Below, piece by piece: positions 7,057 through 13,572 of a stretch of DNA of 13,636 nt. The DNA lies in NCBI GenBank assembly GCA_964557085.1, contig CAZKYS010000066.1:1-13636 (forward strand), in the 5' to 3' direction. Source of the stretch: Pseudaquidulcibacter sp964557085. GTDB lineage: Bacteria > Pseudomonadota > Alphaproteobacteria > Caulobacterales > Aquidulcibacteraceae. Each line of letters starts with the position of its first letter. The stretch's first letter is position 1. Under the pieces are notes generated by a model. The model had not been told where the DNA came from. It was given only the letters and a program-made list of their open reading frames with translations, and did no database searches. The position numbers and the translations under genes were made by a program.

Positions 7057-7255
7057 CAAAATTACGTCAAATTGCGCTTTTTTTGTGCGATGCAATGCAA
7101 ACAAATACATTTAAAATATTGCCTCTATTTCTTACCCATGATAACAGCCACCCGAAATGTAAAATATGGGGCAAAGATGCCCTTTGTTTTGTCGTGGGAA
7201 TTCTTGATGGGCAAACCCCCATTGAAAAGCAAAGGTTGGGATCGGAAAGATAAAT
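7057..7255 (+). promoter_or_regulatory. Leader / promoter region of the F1 ATP synthase genes
   Basis: About 200 bp precede atpH without a believable gene. The region must hold the operon promoter if atpH is not read through from the TerC-family gene, but I find no -35/-10 pair I would trust. Two small hairpins are visible: GGGCA-AAGA-TGCCC (7169-7182) followed by TTTGTTTTGT, which resembles a weak attenuator, and ATGGG-CAAACC-CCCAT (7207-7222). The ribosome-binding site GGAAAG lies just before the ATG at 7256. Confidence 0.4.
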
Positions 7256-7792
7256 ATGTCACAAGCAGTAGGTCGTTACGCTTCAACACTTTTTGAACTC
7301 GCTTCAGAGGACAAGAAGATCGATTCTGTTGAAAAAGACTTGGGTGCTTTTTTGCAAGTATTTGAAACTTCCCCTGAATTGATTGGCGCGCTTAAAAGCC
7401 CGCTTCATACTGCATCTGAAAAAACTGGTGTATTAGAAGCAATTGGCAAAAAAATTAAAGCATCACCATTGGTAATGAAATTCATTTCATTGGTTGCGCA
7501 AAATTCACGTGCAGGTGAATTACCTGCAATGTTCAAAGGTTTCATAGAGCTTTCTGCAAAAGCCCGTGGTGCAATGAAAGCAGAAGTTGCAAGTGCGCAA
7601 GCGCTTTCTGATGCTCAAATTGACGAATTGAAAGCAAGCCTAAAGCAAGCTTTCAATGCTGATGTTGAAATTGAAACTAAAGTAAACCCTGAATTAATCG
7701 GTGGTTTGGTGGTCAAAGTTGGCTCGCGCCTATTTGATGATTCGCTTAAAACCAAACTTGAAGCCCTAAAAAATAATTTGAAAGGTGCATAG
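7256..7792 (+). CDS. atpH: F1F0 ATP synthase delta subunit
   Basis: The delta subunit sits on top of the F1 head and ties the catalytic hexamer to the peripheral stalk (b subunits). At 178 residues it is the normal length. The N-terminal helical domain SQAVGRYASTLFELASE and the C-terminal motif NPELIGGLVVKVGSRLFDDSLKTKLE are the two conserved ends of the family (OSCP/delta). GGAAAG lies about 7 bases before the ATG. It is the first gene of the F1 cluster and ends three bases before the atpA ATG, so translation of the two is probably linked. The F0 genes are not here, as usual for alphaproteobacteria, where they lie in a separate cluster. Confidence 0.97.
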   Translation: MSQAVGRYASTLFELASEDKKIDSVEKDLGAFLQVFETSPELIGALKSPLHTASEKTGVLEAIGKKIKASPLVMKFISLVAQNSRAGELPAMFKGFIELSAKARGAMKAEVASAQALSDAQIDELKASLKQAFNADVEIETKVNPELIGGLVVKVGSRLFDDSLKTKLEALKNNLKGA

Positions 7793-7795
7793 GCA

Positions 7796-9334
7796 ATGGA
7801 TATTCGTGCCGCTGAAATTTCCAAAATTTTAAAAGACCAAATTAAAAACTTTGGTGCAACTGCAACTCAAGCAGAAGTCGGAACCGTTCTTTCGGTTGGT
7901 GACGGTATCGCTCGTATCCACGGCCTTGACAATGTTCAAGCCGGTGAGATGGTTGAATTCTCAACTGGTGTTAAGGGCATGGCGCTTAACCTTGAGCGTG
8001 ACAATGTTGGTGTGGTTATCTTCGGTGAAGACCGTGGCATCAAAGAAGGCGATACTGTAAAACGCCTTGGTGAGATTGTGTCTGTTCCAACTGGTAAAGG
8101 TCTTTTGGGTCGCGTTGTTGACGCATTGGGTGAGCCGATTGACGGCAAGGGCCCAATCCAAGATGTTGCCGCACGTCAAAAAGTTGACGTAAAAGCACCA
8201 GGTATCATTCCGCGTAAATCAGTTCATGAGCCGATGCAAACAGGCATCAAATCAATCGATTCGCTTATCCCTGTTGGTCGTGGCCAACGTGAGTTAATCA
8301 TTGGTGACCGTCAAACTGGTAAAACTGCGATTGCGATTGATTCTATCATTTATCAACGTGATGCACATGACCGCAATGCGTCTGAATCTGAAAAACTTTA
8401 CTGCGTATATGTTGTAATTGGTCAAAAACGTTCAACAGTTGCGCAATTGGTTGCAACCCTAGAAGAGCGCGGCGCGATGAAATATTCAATCATCGTTGCG
8501 GCAACTGCTTCTGACCCTGCACCACTTCAATATCTTGCACCATTTACTGGCGCAACTATGGGTGAATATTTCCGTGACAATGGAATGCACTCTCTAATCA
8601 TTTATGACGATTTGACAAAACAAGCGGTTGCTTATCGTCAAATGTCATTGCTTCTTCGTCGCCCACCGGGCCGTGAGGCTTATCCTGGTGACGTATTCTA
8701 TCTTCACTCTCGCCTTCTTGAGCGCGCTGCGAAATTGAATGACGATAATGGCAATGGTTCTATGACTGCTTTGCCTATCATCGAAACTCAAGCGAATGAC
8801 GTGTCGGCATATATTCCAACAAACGTGATTTCAATCACTGATGGTCAAATCTTCTTGGAAACTGATTTGTTCTATCAAGGTGTTCGTCCTGCGGTTAACG
8901 TTGGTCTTTCGGTTTCACGCGTGGGTTCATCTGCACAAGTTAAAGCAATGAAACAGGTTGCGGGCCCAATTAAAGGTGAATTGGCACAATATCGTGAGAT
9001 GGCGGCATTCGCTAAATTCGGTTCTGACCTTGATGCGTCTACTCAACGTTTGCTTAACCGTGGTGCACGTTTGACTGAATTGCTTAAGCAAGACCAGTTC
9101 GCACCAGTTCCAGTAGAAGAGCAAGTTGTTCTTATCTATGCTGGTACAAAAGGTTATCTTGATAATGTTGCCTTGGGCGATGTTAAACGTTTTGAGGCTG
9201 ACCTTCGCGTTGCGTTGAATGGCAAATATAAAGATTTGACCAACGAAATCAAAACTAAATTAGACATCAAAAAAGATGGCATTGAAGACAAAATCAAAGC
9301 CGCTTTGGATGAATTCTCTAAAGCTTTCGCATAA
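7796..9334 (+). CDS. atpA: F1F0 ATP synthase alpha subunit
   Basis: The alpha subunit alternates with beta in the F1 hexamer. It binds non-catalytic nucleotide and supplies the arginine finger to the catalytic sites. The 512-residue protein is full length. Visible are the N-terminal beta-barrel (about 25-95), the Walker A GDRQTGKT (170-177), the region LIIYDDLTKQAVAYRQ, and NVGLSVSRVGSSAQVKAM, containing the arginine that corresponds to the finger. The helical C-terminal domain follows. Codons for Arg and Gly are strongly biased to CGT and GGT, unlike mcd or zapE in the same window, as expected for high expression. The gene is followed by a GC-rich hairpin before atpG. Confidence 0.99.
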   Translation: MDIRAAEISKILKDQIKNFGATATQAEVGTVLSVGDGIARIHGLDNVQAGEMVEFSTGVKGMALNLERDNVGVVIFGEDRGIKEGDTVKRLGEIVSVPTGKGLLGRVVDALGEPIDGKGPIQDVAARQKVDVKAPGIIPRKSVHEPMQTGIKSIDSLIPVGRGQRELIIGDRQTGKTAIAIDSIIYQRDAHDRNASESEKLYCVYVVIGQKRSTVAQLVATLEERGAMKYSIIVAATASDPAPLQYLAPFTGATMGEYFRDNGMHSLIIYDDLTKQAVAYRQMSLLLRRPPGREAYPGDVFYLHSRLLERAAKLNDDNGNGSMTALPIIETQANDVSAYIPTNVISITDGQIFLETDLFYQGVRPAVNVGLSVSRVGSSAQVKAMKQVAGPIKGELAQYREMAAFAKFGSDLDASTQRLLNRGARLTELLKQDQFAPVPVEEQVVLIYAGTKGYLDNVALGDVKRFEADLRVALNGKYKDLTNEIKTKLDIKKDGIEDKIKAALDEFSKAFA

Positions 9335-9337
9335 TTT

Positions 9338-9370
9338 TAAGGGGCATAATGCCCCTTAGATTGTTTGTTT
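9338..9370 (+). terminator. Intra-operon hairpin between atpA and atpG
   Basis: A perfect 9-bp stem, TAAGGGGCA with TGCCCCTTA (9338-9346 and 9350-9358), closes a TAA loop just after the atpA stop. It is followed by GATTGTTTGTTTT. The stem is strong, but the T-tract starts late and is broken by G, so it looks like a partial terminator or a processing/stability element rather than an absolute stop. It fits the need for three alpha per gamma. Confidence 0.6.
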
Positions 9371-9404
9371 TAAAACTGGCAAAATGTAAGAATGGATAAT
9401 TTTA

Positions 9405-10292
9405 ATGGCTAGTTTAAAGGATTTTCGCACACGTATTACTTCTGTGAAATCCACACAGAAGATTACAAAAGCGTTGCAGATGGTTGCCGCATCAAAACTT
9501 CGTCGCGCTCAAGAGGCTGCCGAAGCTGCGCGTCCATATTCTGAAAAGATTGCTTTGACTGTTGCGAATTTGGCGGGTTCTGTAAAAGGTTCTGATGCTG
9601 CACCAAAACTTTTGCGTGGTTCTGGTAACGATAATGTGCATTTGATTGTTGTTGCAACTTCTGAACGTGGTCTTTGCGGTGGTTTTAACGCTAATATCGT
9701 TAAAAAAGCCCGCGAAACAATCAATGAGCTTACAAACCAAGGTAAAGAAGTAAAAATCCTTACTGTTGGTAAAAAAGGCCGTGCACCATTGCTTCGTCTT
9801 TATAAAGACAAATTAATTGGTCACATTGATTTTTCTGAAGTTCGCAAAATCGGCGCGGCACAATCTTCTGAAGTTGCGCAAAAAATGACTGCATTATTTG
9901 ATGCGGGCGAAATTGATGTTGCGCATTTCATTTATTCGAAATTCCGTTCGGTAATTTCGCAAATTCCAACTGTGCAACAGCTTATTCCTGTTAAAGTTGA
10001 AGAAACTGAAACTTCTTCTGCCAAAGAAGCAGCTGGCGCTGTTTATGAATACGAGCCGTCAGAAGGTGAAATCCTTGAGGCTTTGTTGCCACGTTATTTG
10101 GACAGCCAAATCCTACGTGGTCTTTTGGAAAATAATGCGGGCTTCTATGGTTCGCAAATGGGTGCGATGGACAACGCAACCCGCAATGCTGGTGATTTAA
10201 TCAAAAAATTGACTTTGCAAATGAACCGCAAACGTCAGGCAATGATTACCACCGAACTAACAGAAATTATCGCAGGGGCGCAAGCCGTTTAA
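9405..10292 (+). CDS. atpG: F1F0 ATP synthase gamma subunit
   Basis: The gamma subunit is the central rotating shaft that carries torque between the c-ring and the catalytic alpha/beta ring. At 295 residues it has normal length. The N-terminal coiled-coil helix MASLKDFRTRITSVKSTQK, leading into ITKALQMVAASKLRRAQ, and the C-terminal helix AMDNATRNAGDLIKKL, leading into TLQMNRKRQAMITTELTEI, are the conserved shaft halves. SERGLCGGFNANI is the conserved start of the Rossmann-like middle domain. The 70-bp gap after atpA holds a hairpin and a modest purine-rich ribosome-binding site. A 4-bp hairpin (GCCC-AAAA-GGGC, 10299-10310) lies between this gene and atpD. The start ATG is fixed by the conserved N-terminus. 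Confidence 0.98.
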   Translation: MASLKDFRTRITSVKSTQKITKALQMVAASKLRRAQEAAEAARPYSEKIALTVANLAGSVKGSDAAPKLLRGSGNDNVHLIVVATSERGLCGGFNANIVKKARETINELTNQGKEVKILTVGKKGRAPLLRLYKDKLIGHIDFSEVRKIGAAQSSEVAQKMTALFDAGEIDVAHFIYSKFRSVISQIPTVQQLIPVKVEETETSSAKEAAGAVYEYEPSEGEILEALLPRYLDSQILRGLLENNAGFYGSQMGAMDNATRNAGDLIKKLTLQMNRKRQAMITTELTEIIAGAQAV

Positions 10293-10337
10293 TATTGTGC
10301 CCAAAAGGGCGAAGAAATTTAGGAAGTGAGAAAAAAC

Positions 10338-11780
10338 ATGTCGATCGAAGCGAAAGGCAAAATTTCACAGGTTATTGGTGCGGTTGTTGACGTTGAATTT
10401 GAAGGCGCTTTGCCTGATATTTTGAACGCACTTGAAACCGAAAACAACGGCAAACGCCTTGTTCTTGAAGTTGCACAGCATTTGGGCGAAAATTCAGTTC
10501 GCACAATCGCAATGGACGCAACCGAAGGTTTGGTTCGCGGTCAACCAGTTTCAGATACTGGCAATTCAATCCAAGTTCCTGTTGGCCCTGCTACTCTTGG
10601 CCGTATCATGAACGTTGTTGGTGAACCAATCGACGAAGCTGGTCCAATCGAATCAGCTGTTGGTAAACGCTCTATTCACAAATCTGCACCTGCATTTGTT
10701 GACCAAAAACCAAATCCTGAGATTTTGGTTACTGGTATCAAAGTTGTTGACCTTCTTTGCCCATATGCAAAAGGTGGTAAAATCGGTCTATTCGGTGGTG
10801 CGGGCGTTGGTAAAACAGTTCTTATTCAAGAGCTTATCAACAATATCGCGAAAGCATACGGCGGTTATTCAGTGCTTGCGGGCGTTGGTGAGCGTACACG
10901 TGAAGGTAACGACCTTTATCACGAGATGATCGAATCAAAAGTGAATATCGACCCTAAAGAAAATGGCGGTTCTACTGAAGGCTCACGTTGCACATTGGTT
11001 TACGGCCAAATGAATGAACCTCCTGGCGCACGCGCGCGTGTTGCTTTAACCGGTCTTTCTGTTTGCGAATATTTCCGTGATGAAGAAGGTAAAGACGTGT
11101 TGTTCTTCGTGGACAATATCTTCCGCTTCACTCAAGCGGGTTCAGAAGTGTCGGCACTTTTGGGTCGTATCCCTTCTGCGGTGGGCTATCAGCCAACATT
11201 GGCAACCGACATGGGTGGCCTTCAAGAGCGTATTACTTCAACTGTTAAAGGTTCAATCACCTCAGTTCAAGCAATCTACGTTCCTGCGGACGATTTGACC
11301 GACCCGGCACCTGCTGCATCATTCGCCCACTTGGACGCAACAACAGTTCTTAACCGTTCAATCGCGGAAAAAGGTATTTATCCTGCGGTTGACCCACTTG
11401 ATTCAACTTCACGTATCCTTGAGCCGCGCGTTGTTGGTCAAGACCATTATGATACTGCGCGCCGCGTTCAAGAAATCTTGCAACAATATAAAGCGCTTCA
11501 AGACATTATCGCCATCTTGGGTATGGACGAATTGTCAGAAGACGATAAATTGGTTGTTTCACGCGCCCGTAAAGTTGAGCGTTTCCTTTCTCAACCGTTC
11601 CACGTTGCAGAGGTGTTCACTGGTTCACCTGGTAAATTGGTTGCGCTTGAAGATACAATCCGTGGCTTTAAAGGCCTTGTAAACGGCGATTACGATCACC
11701 TTCCAGAAGCTGCCTTCTACATGGTTGGCAATATCGACGAAGCAATCGAAAAAGCTGCGAAAATGGCGGCGGAAGCATAG
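10338..11780 (+). CDS. atpD: F1F0 ATP synthase beta subunit
   Basis: The beta subunit carries the catalytic sites of ATP synthase. The 480-residue protein shows the N-terminal barrel (KGKISQVIGAVVDVEF), the Walker A GGAGVGKT (153-160), the catalytic glutamate in GERTREGNDLY (E185), the Walker B region VLFFVDNIFRFTQAGSEVS, and the conserved ALLGRIPSAVGYQPTLATDM. I place the start at the ATG at 10338, with AGGAAGTGAG upstream. A GTG at 10326 in the same frame lies too close to that ribosome-binding site. It is the last recognisable gene of the cluster. The usual next gene, atpC (epsilon), is absent, and an unusual palindrome-rich stretch begins within ten bases of the stop. Confidence 0.99.
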   Translation: MSIEAKGKISQVIGAVVDVEFEGALPDILNALETENNGKRLVLEVAQHLGENSVRTIAMDATEGLVRGQPVSDTGNSIQVPVGPATLGRIMNVVGEPIDEAGPIESAVGKRSIHKSAPAFVDQKPNPEILVTGIKVVDLLCPYAKGGKIGLFGGAGVGKTVLIQELINNIAKAYGGYSVLAGVGERTREGNDLYHEMIESKVNIDPKENGGSTEGSRCTLVYGQMNEPPGARARVALTGLSVCEYFRDEEGKDVLFFVDNIFRFTQAGSEVSALLGRIPSAVGYQPTLATDMGGLQERITSTVKGSITSVQAIYVPADDLTDPAPAASFAHLDATTVLNRSIAEKGIYPAVDPLDSTSRILEPRVVGQDHYDTARRVQEILQQYKALQDIIAILGMDELSEDDKLVVSRARKVERFLSQPFHVAEVFTGSPGKLVALEDTIRGFKGLVNGDYDHLPEAAFYMVGNIDEAIEKAAKMAAEA

Positions 11781-11785
11781 TAACT

Positions 11786-11826
11786 CAAAACCCCACCCTC
11801 GCCCTTCGGGCTCACTCAGGGTTTTG
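11786..11826 (+). repeat. Nested hairpin immediately after atpD
   Basis: Outer arms CAAAACCC (11786-11793) and GGGTTTTG (11819-11826) pair perfectly and enclose an inner hairpin GCCC-TTC-GGGC (11801-11811). It starts five bases after the atpD stop. No T-run beyond the stem follows, so it could cap the mRNA 3' end or be a mobile palindromic unit rather than a full terminator. Confidence 0.6.
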
Positions 11827-11840
11827 GATTTAAGCGGACA

Positions 11841-11874
11841 AAAATTTATAAAAAGCGTGGTTTTTATAAATTTT
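11841..11874. repeat. Perfect 14-bp AT-only inverted repeat
   Basis: AAAATTTATAAAAA (11841-11854) and TTTTTATAAATTTT (11861-11874) are exact reverse complements around the six-base loop GCGTGG. Arms made only of A and T are unusual for a transcription terminator. The role is unknown: cruciform, protein site, or remnant of an element end. Confidence 0.75.
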
Positions 11875-11890
11875 CGACATACTATTTTAG

Positions 11891-11916
11891 AAAAAGCGCC
11901 CATTGGGCGCTTTTTT
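11891..11916 (+). terminator. Intrinsic terminator of the F1 ATP synthase operon
   Basis: AAAAAGCGCCC and GGGCGCTTTTT form a perfect 11-bp stem with a three-base ATT loop, and six T residues follow the GC core. The A-tract on the left makes it able to act in both directions, which suits its place between the + strand atp genes and the - strand toxin-antitoxin pair. Confidence 0.9.
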
Positions 11917-11941
11917 GTTTGGGGCTCGTCTGAGTTCTTTC

Positions 11942-12008
11942 TCCTTCCCCGCAAAGCGGGGAAGGTGGCTCGCGCAGCGAGACGGAAGGGGCGCGAGCAA
12001 AGCGAGCC
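11942..12008. repeat. GC-rich palindromic intergenic repeat (REP-like)
   Basis: CCTTCCCCGC-AAA-GCGGGGAAGG (11943-11965) is a perfect 10-bp stem. It is followed by GGCTCGC (11967-11973), which pairs with GCGAGCC (12002-12008) and also locally with GCGAG (11977-11981), and by two close copies of a GCGAGC motif. The GC content is far above the surroundings. The layout resembles short palindromic repeats scattered between genes in many alphaproteobacteria. That identification is from memory of such elements; copies elsewhere in this genome cannot be checked here. Confidence 0.65.
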
Positions 12009-12292
12009 TAAAACCGAATTATAAAACCCCAAAAACCTTGAAAACAATGATACCGACTTTAACCAATAAAATCAGCAATTTATCAAAATATTGACCCTAT
12101 AAAACAGCGAAATTGCTATCAAATGCTATCATTTAAAAAATCGGGAATTAAATTCCGCAGACTAAAAAATGTTAGGATTTTTAGCGAGTTAAAATATGAA
12201 AACTTCAATAAAAGCCATTTTATATTATTTGTTGTTGTGGGTGGATAATGTTTATCGAGCTAGCTTAAATTATATTTTTTTTGTGGATAGTT
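12009..12292. other. AT-rich intergenic stretch without a convincing gene
   Basis: No believable coding frame is seen; the best, 12196-12306 on the + strand (36 codons), lacks a good ribosome-binding site. Structures present are a tandem 10-bp repeat with TGCTATCA (12114-12131), the palindrome GGAATT-A-AATTCC (12144-12156), a 7-bp inverted repeat CTAAAAA/TTTTTAG (12162-12184), and two near-consensus DnaA boxes on the minus strand (12240-12248 and 12282-12290). Confidence 0.5.
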
Positions 12293-12580
12293 TTAGTCAA
12301 TTCTAGTTTTTGCACTATCATAAACCCCGCCACCCTCTCGCTTACCAACCGCAACCACCACTACAGTTACTCGTTCATCTTCAACGCGATAAACCAATCT
12401 ATAACCTGCGCTTCTAAGTTTGATTTTATAGCAATTTTTCATGCCGCTTAGGGCAGCGCTCGGGACATGGGGTGTTATTAGGCGTTCGGATAGTTTTTTC
12501 TTGAATTGGGTTTTTATACTTGCGCCTAACTTTCCCCATTCCTTTAATGCAGATGGTAGAAATTCAAGCTCATAAGTCAT
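12293..12580 (-). CDS. RelE/StbE-type toxin of a toxin-antitoxin pair
   Basis: This is a 95-residue protein of the RelE/ParE superfamily, closest in appearance to RelE/StbE toxins, which cut mRNA in the ribosome. The family landmarks are the opening YELEFLPSALKEWGKL, the basic strand CYKIKLRSAGYRLVYRVED (with the lysines and arginines that take part in RNA cleavage in RelE), and VAVGKREGGGVYDSA near the C-terminus, with the late Arg and Tyr. The ATG lies inside the antitoxin gene, with an 11-base overlap, so the toxin is made only with its antitoxin. No clear ribosome-binding site precedes it, which supports coupling. It appears intact. It converges on the atp operon terminator. Confidence 0.92.
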   Translation of the reverse strand: MTYELEFLPSALKEWGKLGASIKTQFKKKLSERLITPHVPSAALSGMKNCYKIKLRSAGYRLVYRVEDERVTVVVVAVGKREGGGVYDSAKTRID

Positions 12581-12815
12581 CTAATGATACTTTGATACCA
12601 ATTTCATTTTCACGCGACTTAACAATGCTTGCAAGTTCCAAATCTTCAAGCCTATCCAATATTGCTTCGTAAGTTTGGGAAGGAACCATATAGGCCATAA
12701 CGCGATTGTGGTTTAAAATTGCAATTGCATCATCCTTGGTATCATCCATTATTTTGGCGAAATTGCGCTTTAAATCTGAAACACTTACGGCAGTTTTGCT
12801 TTCAATTCGTTGCAT
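12570..12815 (-). CDS. RelB/StbD (Phd/YefM-like) antitoxin
   Basis: This 81-residue protein should bind and neutralise the RelE-type toxin and repress its own promoter. The N-terminal half, SKTAVSVSDLKRNFAKIMDDTKDDAIAILNHNRVMAYMV, has the Phd/YefM (prevent-host-death) fold pattern: a short strand, then V-S-D-L-K-x-N, then the A-I-L-N-H-N-R strand. It reads the DNA as a dimer. The acidic C-terminal half (YEAILDRLEDLELASIV) is the part expected to wrap the toxin. AAGGTG lies about six bases before the ATG. The order antitoxin then toxin with overlap is typical. Upstream is a large inverted repeat that is the likely operator. Confidence 0.9.
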   Translation of the reverse strand: MQRIESKTAVSVSDLKRNFAKIMDDTKDDAIAILNHNRVMAYMVPSQTYEAILDRLEDLELASIVKSRENEIGIKVSLDDL

Positions 12816-12828
12816 AAAGCACCTTTTT

Positions 12829-12877
12829 AAATATTGTATTTAGTGCTTTATTTAATGCTAAATATAATATTTGTCAA
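12829..12877 (-). promoter_or_regulatory. Promoter and operator of the toxin-antitoxin pair
   Basis: On the minus strand, -35 TTGACA (12877-12872) is followed after 16 bases by a possible -10, TTAAAT (12855-12850). A large inverted repeat, AAATATTGTATTTAG (12829-12843) and CTAAATATAATATTT (12858-12872), with one mismatch in 15 and a 14-base spacer, surrounds the -10. It fits binding of antitoxin dimers for autorepression. Confidence 0.65.
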
Positions 12878-12977
12878 TAATAAACTTGCCATATTTCCCC
12901 CATCCCTAGAATCCCCTCGCATTTACGCTCTTGGTCTGGTATTTGCATGAATGGGGTGTTTAAGGATTATTTTTGGT

Positions 12978-13538
12978 ATGCGTATCAATTTGGCATTGGT
13001 TTTTGGTGGTTTGTTGGTGTCTTGCCCAGTAGTGGCACAAAATTATTCGGTGCAGCCTGCGCCTTCATATTGGAACTTGCCGCAACAAGCGCCGCAAACA
13101 CAATATCAACCACCAGTGCAACAAGAGGCACAGGCGCCATCTAAAAAGAATAAACACACCCGCCTTCTAAAAAGGGAAAAATCTGCTGAGGATCCCGTTT
13201 TTGTTGGTGAAATTGTTGATGATGCGCCAAATCAAAATGTAAAACTTGCATCAAATAATGGCTTTGCACCCGATTTACAAAATGCCATAAATTGTAGCGC
13301 ATCAATTCAAGTGGTTTCATTGGCGGCGCCCAAATGGGGTAAAACCGATGGGGTGGTGAATTCATCTAATCTTTGGCTTGCCAAGGTTTTTGAATTGGCC
13401 GAAAAAAATAATGTTGGCGGTGATAAAATCAATCAGATTTTAAAAACCGAAATGGAAAAGCAAACCAATGAAAACCTTGATAATTTGGATGCTTTAACCA
13501 ATCGCGCCTTTGAATGTGCATCAAACCCACCAAGATAA
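12978..13538 (+). CDS. Hypothetical exported or lipid-anchored protein
   Basis: I do not recognise this 186-residue protein. It begins with a secretion signal, MRINLALVFGGLLVSCPVVAQ. Either signal peptidase I cuts after VVA, or the sequence LVSC acts as a lipobox and the cysteine is lipidated after an unusually short signal. The next part is rich in Pro and Gln (QQAPQTQYQPPVQQEAQ), then a basic patch KKNKHTRLLKREK, which look like a flexible linker. The C-terminal half is folded in appearance, with AINCSASIQVVSLAAPKWGK and a helical end containing a last Cys. I place the start at the ATG at 12978 because the residues upstream do not suit a signal peptide; AAGGA lies 11 bases before it, slightly far. 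An ATG at 12951 would add nine residues. It probably lies in the periplasm or on the membrane. Confidence 0.7.
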   Translation: MRINLALVFGGLLVSCPVVAQNYSVQPAPSYWNLPQQAPQTQYQPPVQQEAQAPSKKNKHTRLLKREKSAEDPVFVGEIVDDAPNQNVKLASNNGFAPDLQNAINCSASIQVVSLAAPKWGKTDGVVNSSNLWLAKVFELAEKNNVGGDKINQILKTEMEKQTNENLDNLDALTNRAFECASNPPR

Positions 13539-13572
13539 TTGCTTTTTGCCCATCTGCTTAATAAAAGGCCAA

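Noticed and set aside
7072..7296. A 74-codon + strand frame overlapping the start of atpH
   Set aside because: It runs into atpH in another frame, has no recognisable motif, and its composition matches non-coding leader sequence.
10299..10310. Small hairpin GCCC-AAAA-GGGC between atpG and atpD as a terminator
   Set aside because: Only four base pairs and no T-run; it lies directly before the atpD ribosome-binding site, so at most it is a minor structure.
11625..12047. Long frames on both strands through the atpD end and the GC-rich repeat, reading FPAKRGRWLAQRDGRG on the + strand
   Set aside because: These are translations of a palindromic intergenic repeat and of the atpD shadow; such peptides are a common annotation artefact.
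12114..12131. Tandem TGCTATCA repeats with a 10-base period, considered as a CRISPR or iteron remnant
   Set aside because: Only two copies and no spacer structure; too little to support either.
11781..12292. Remnant of an insertion sequence or prophage between atpD and the toxin-antitoxin pair
   Set aside because: No transposase or integrase fragment, no target duplication and no tRNA gene could be seen.
12196..12306. A 36-codon + strand frame with a hydrophobic middle in the gap after atpD
   Set aside because: No good ribosome-binding site, overlaps the end of the toxin gene, and the region is AT-rich enough for such frames to arise by chance.
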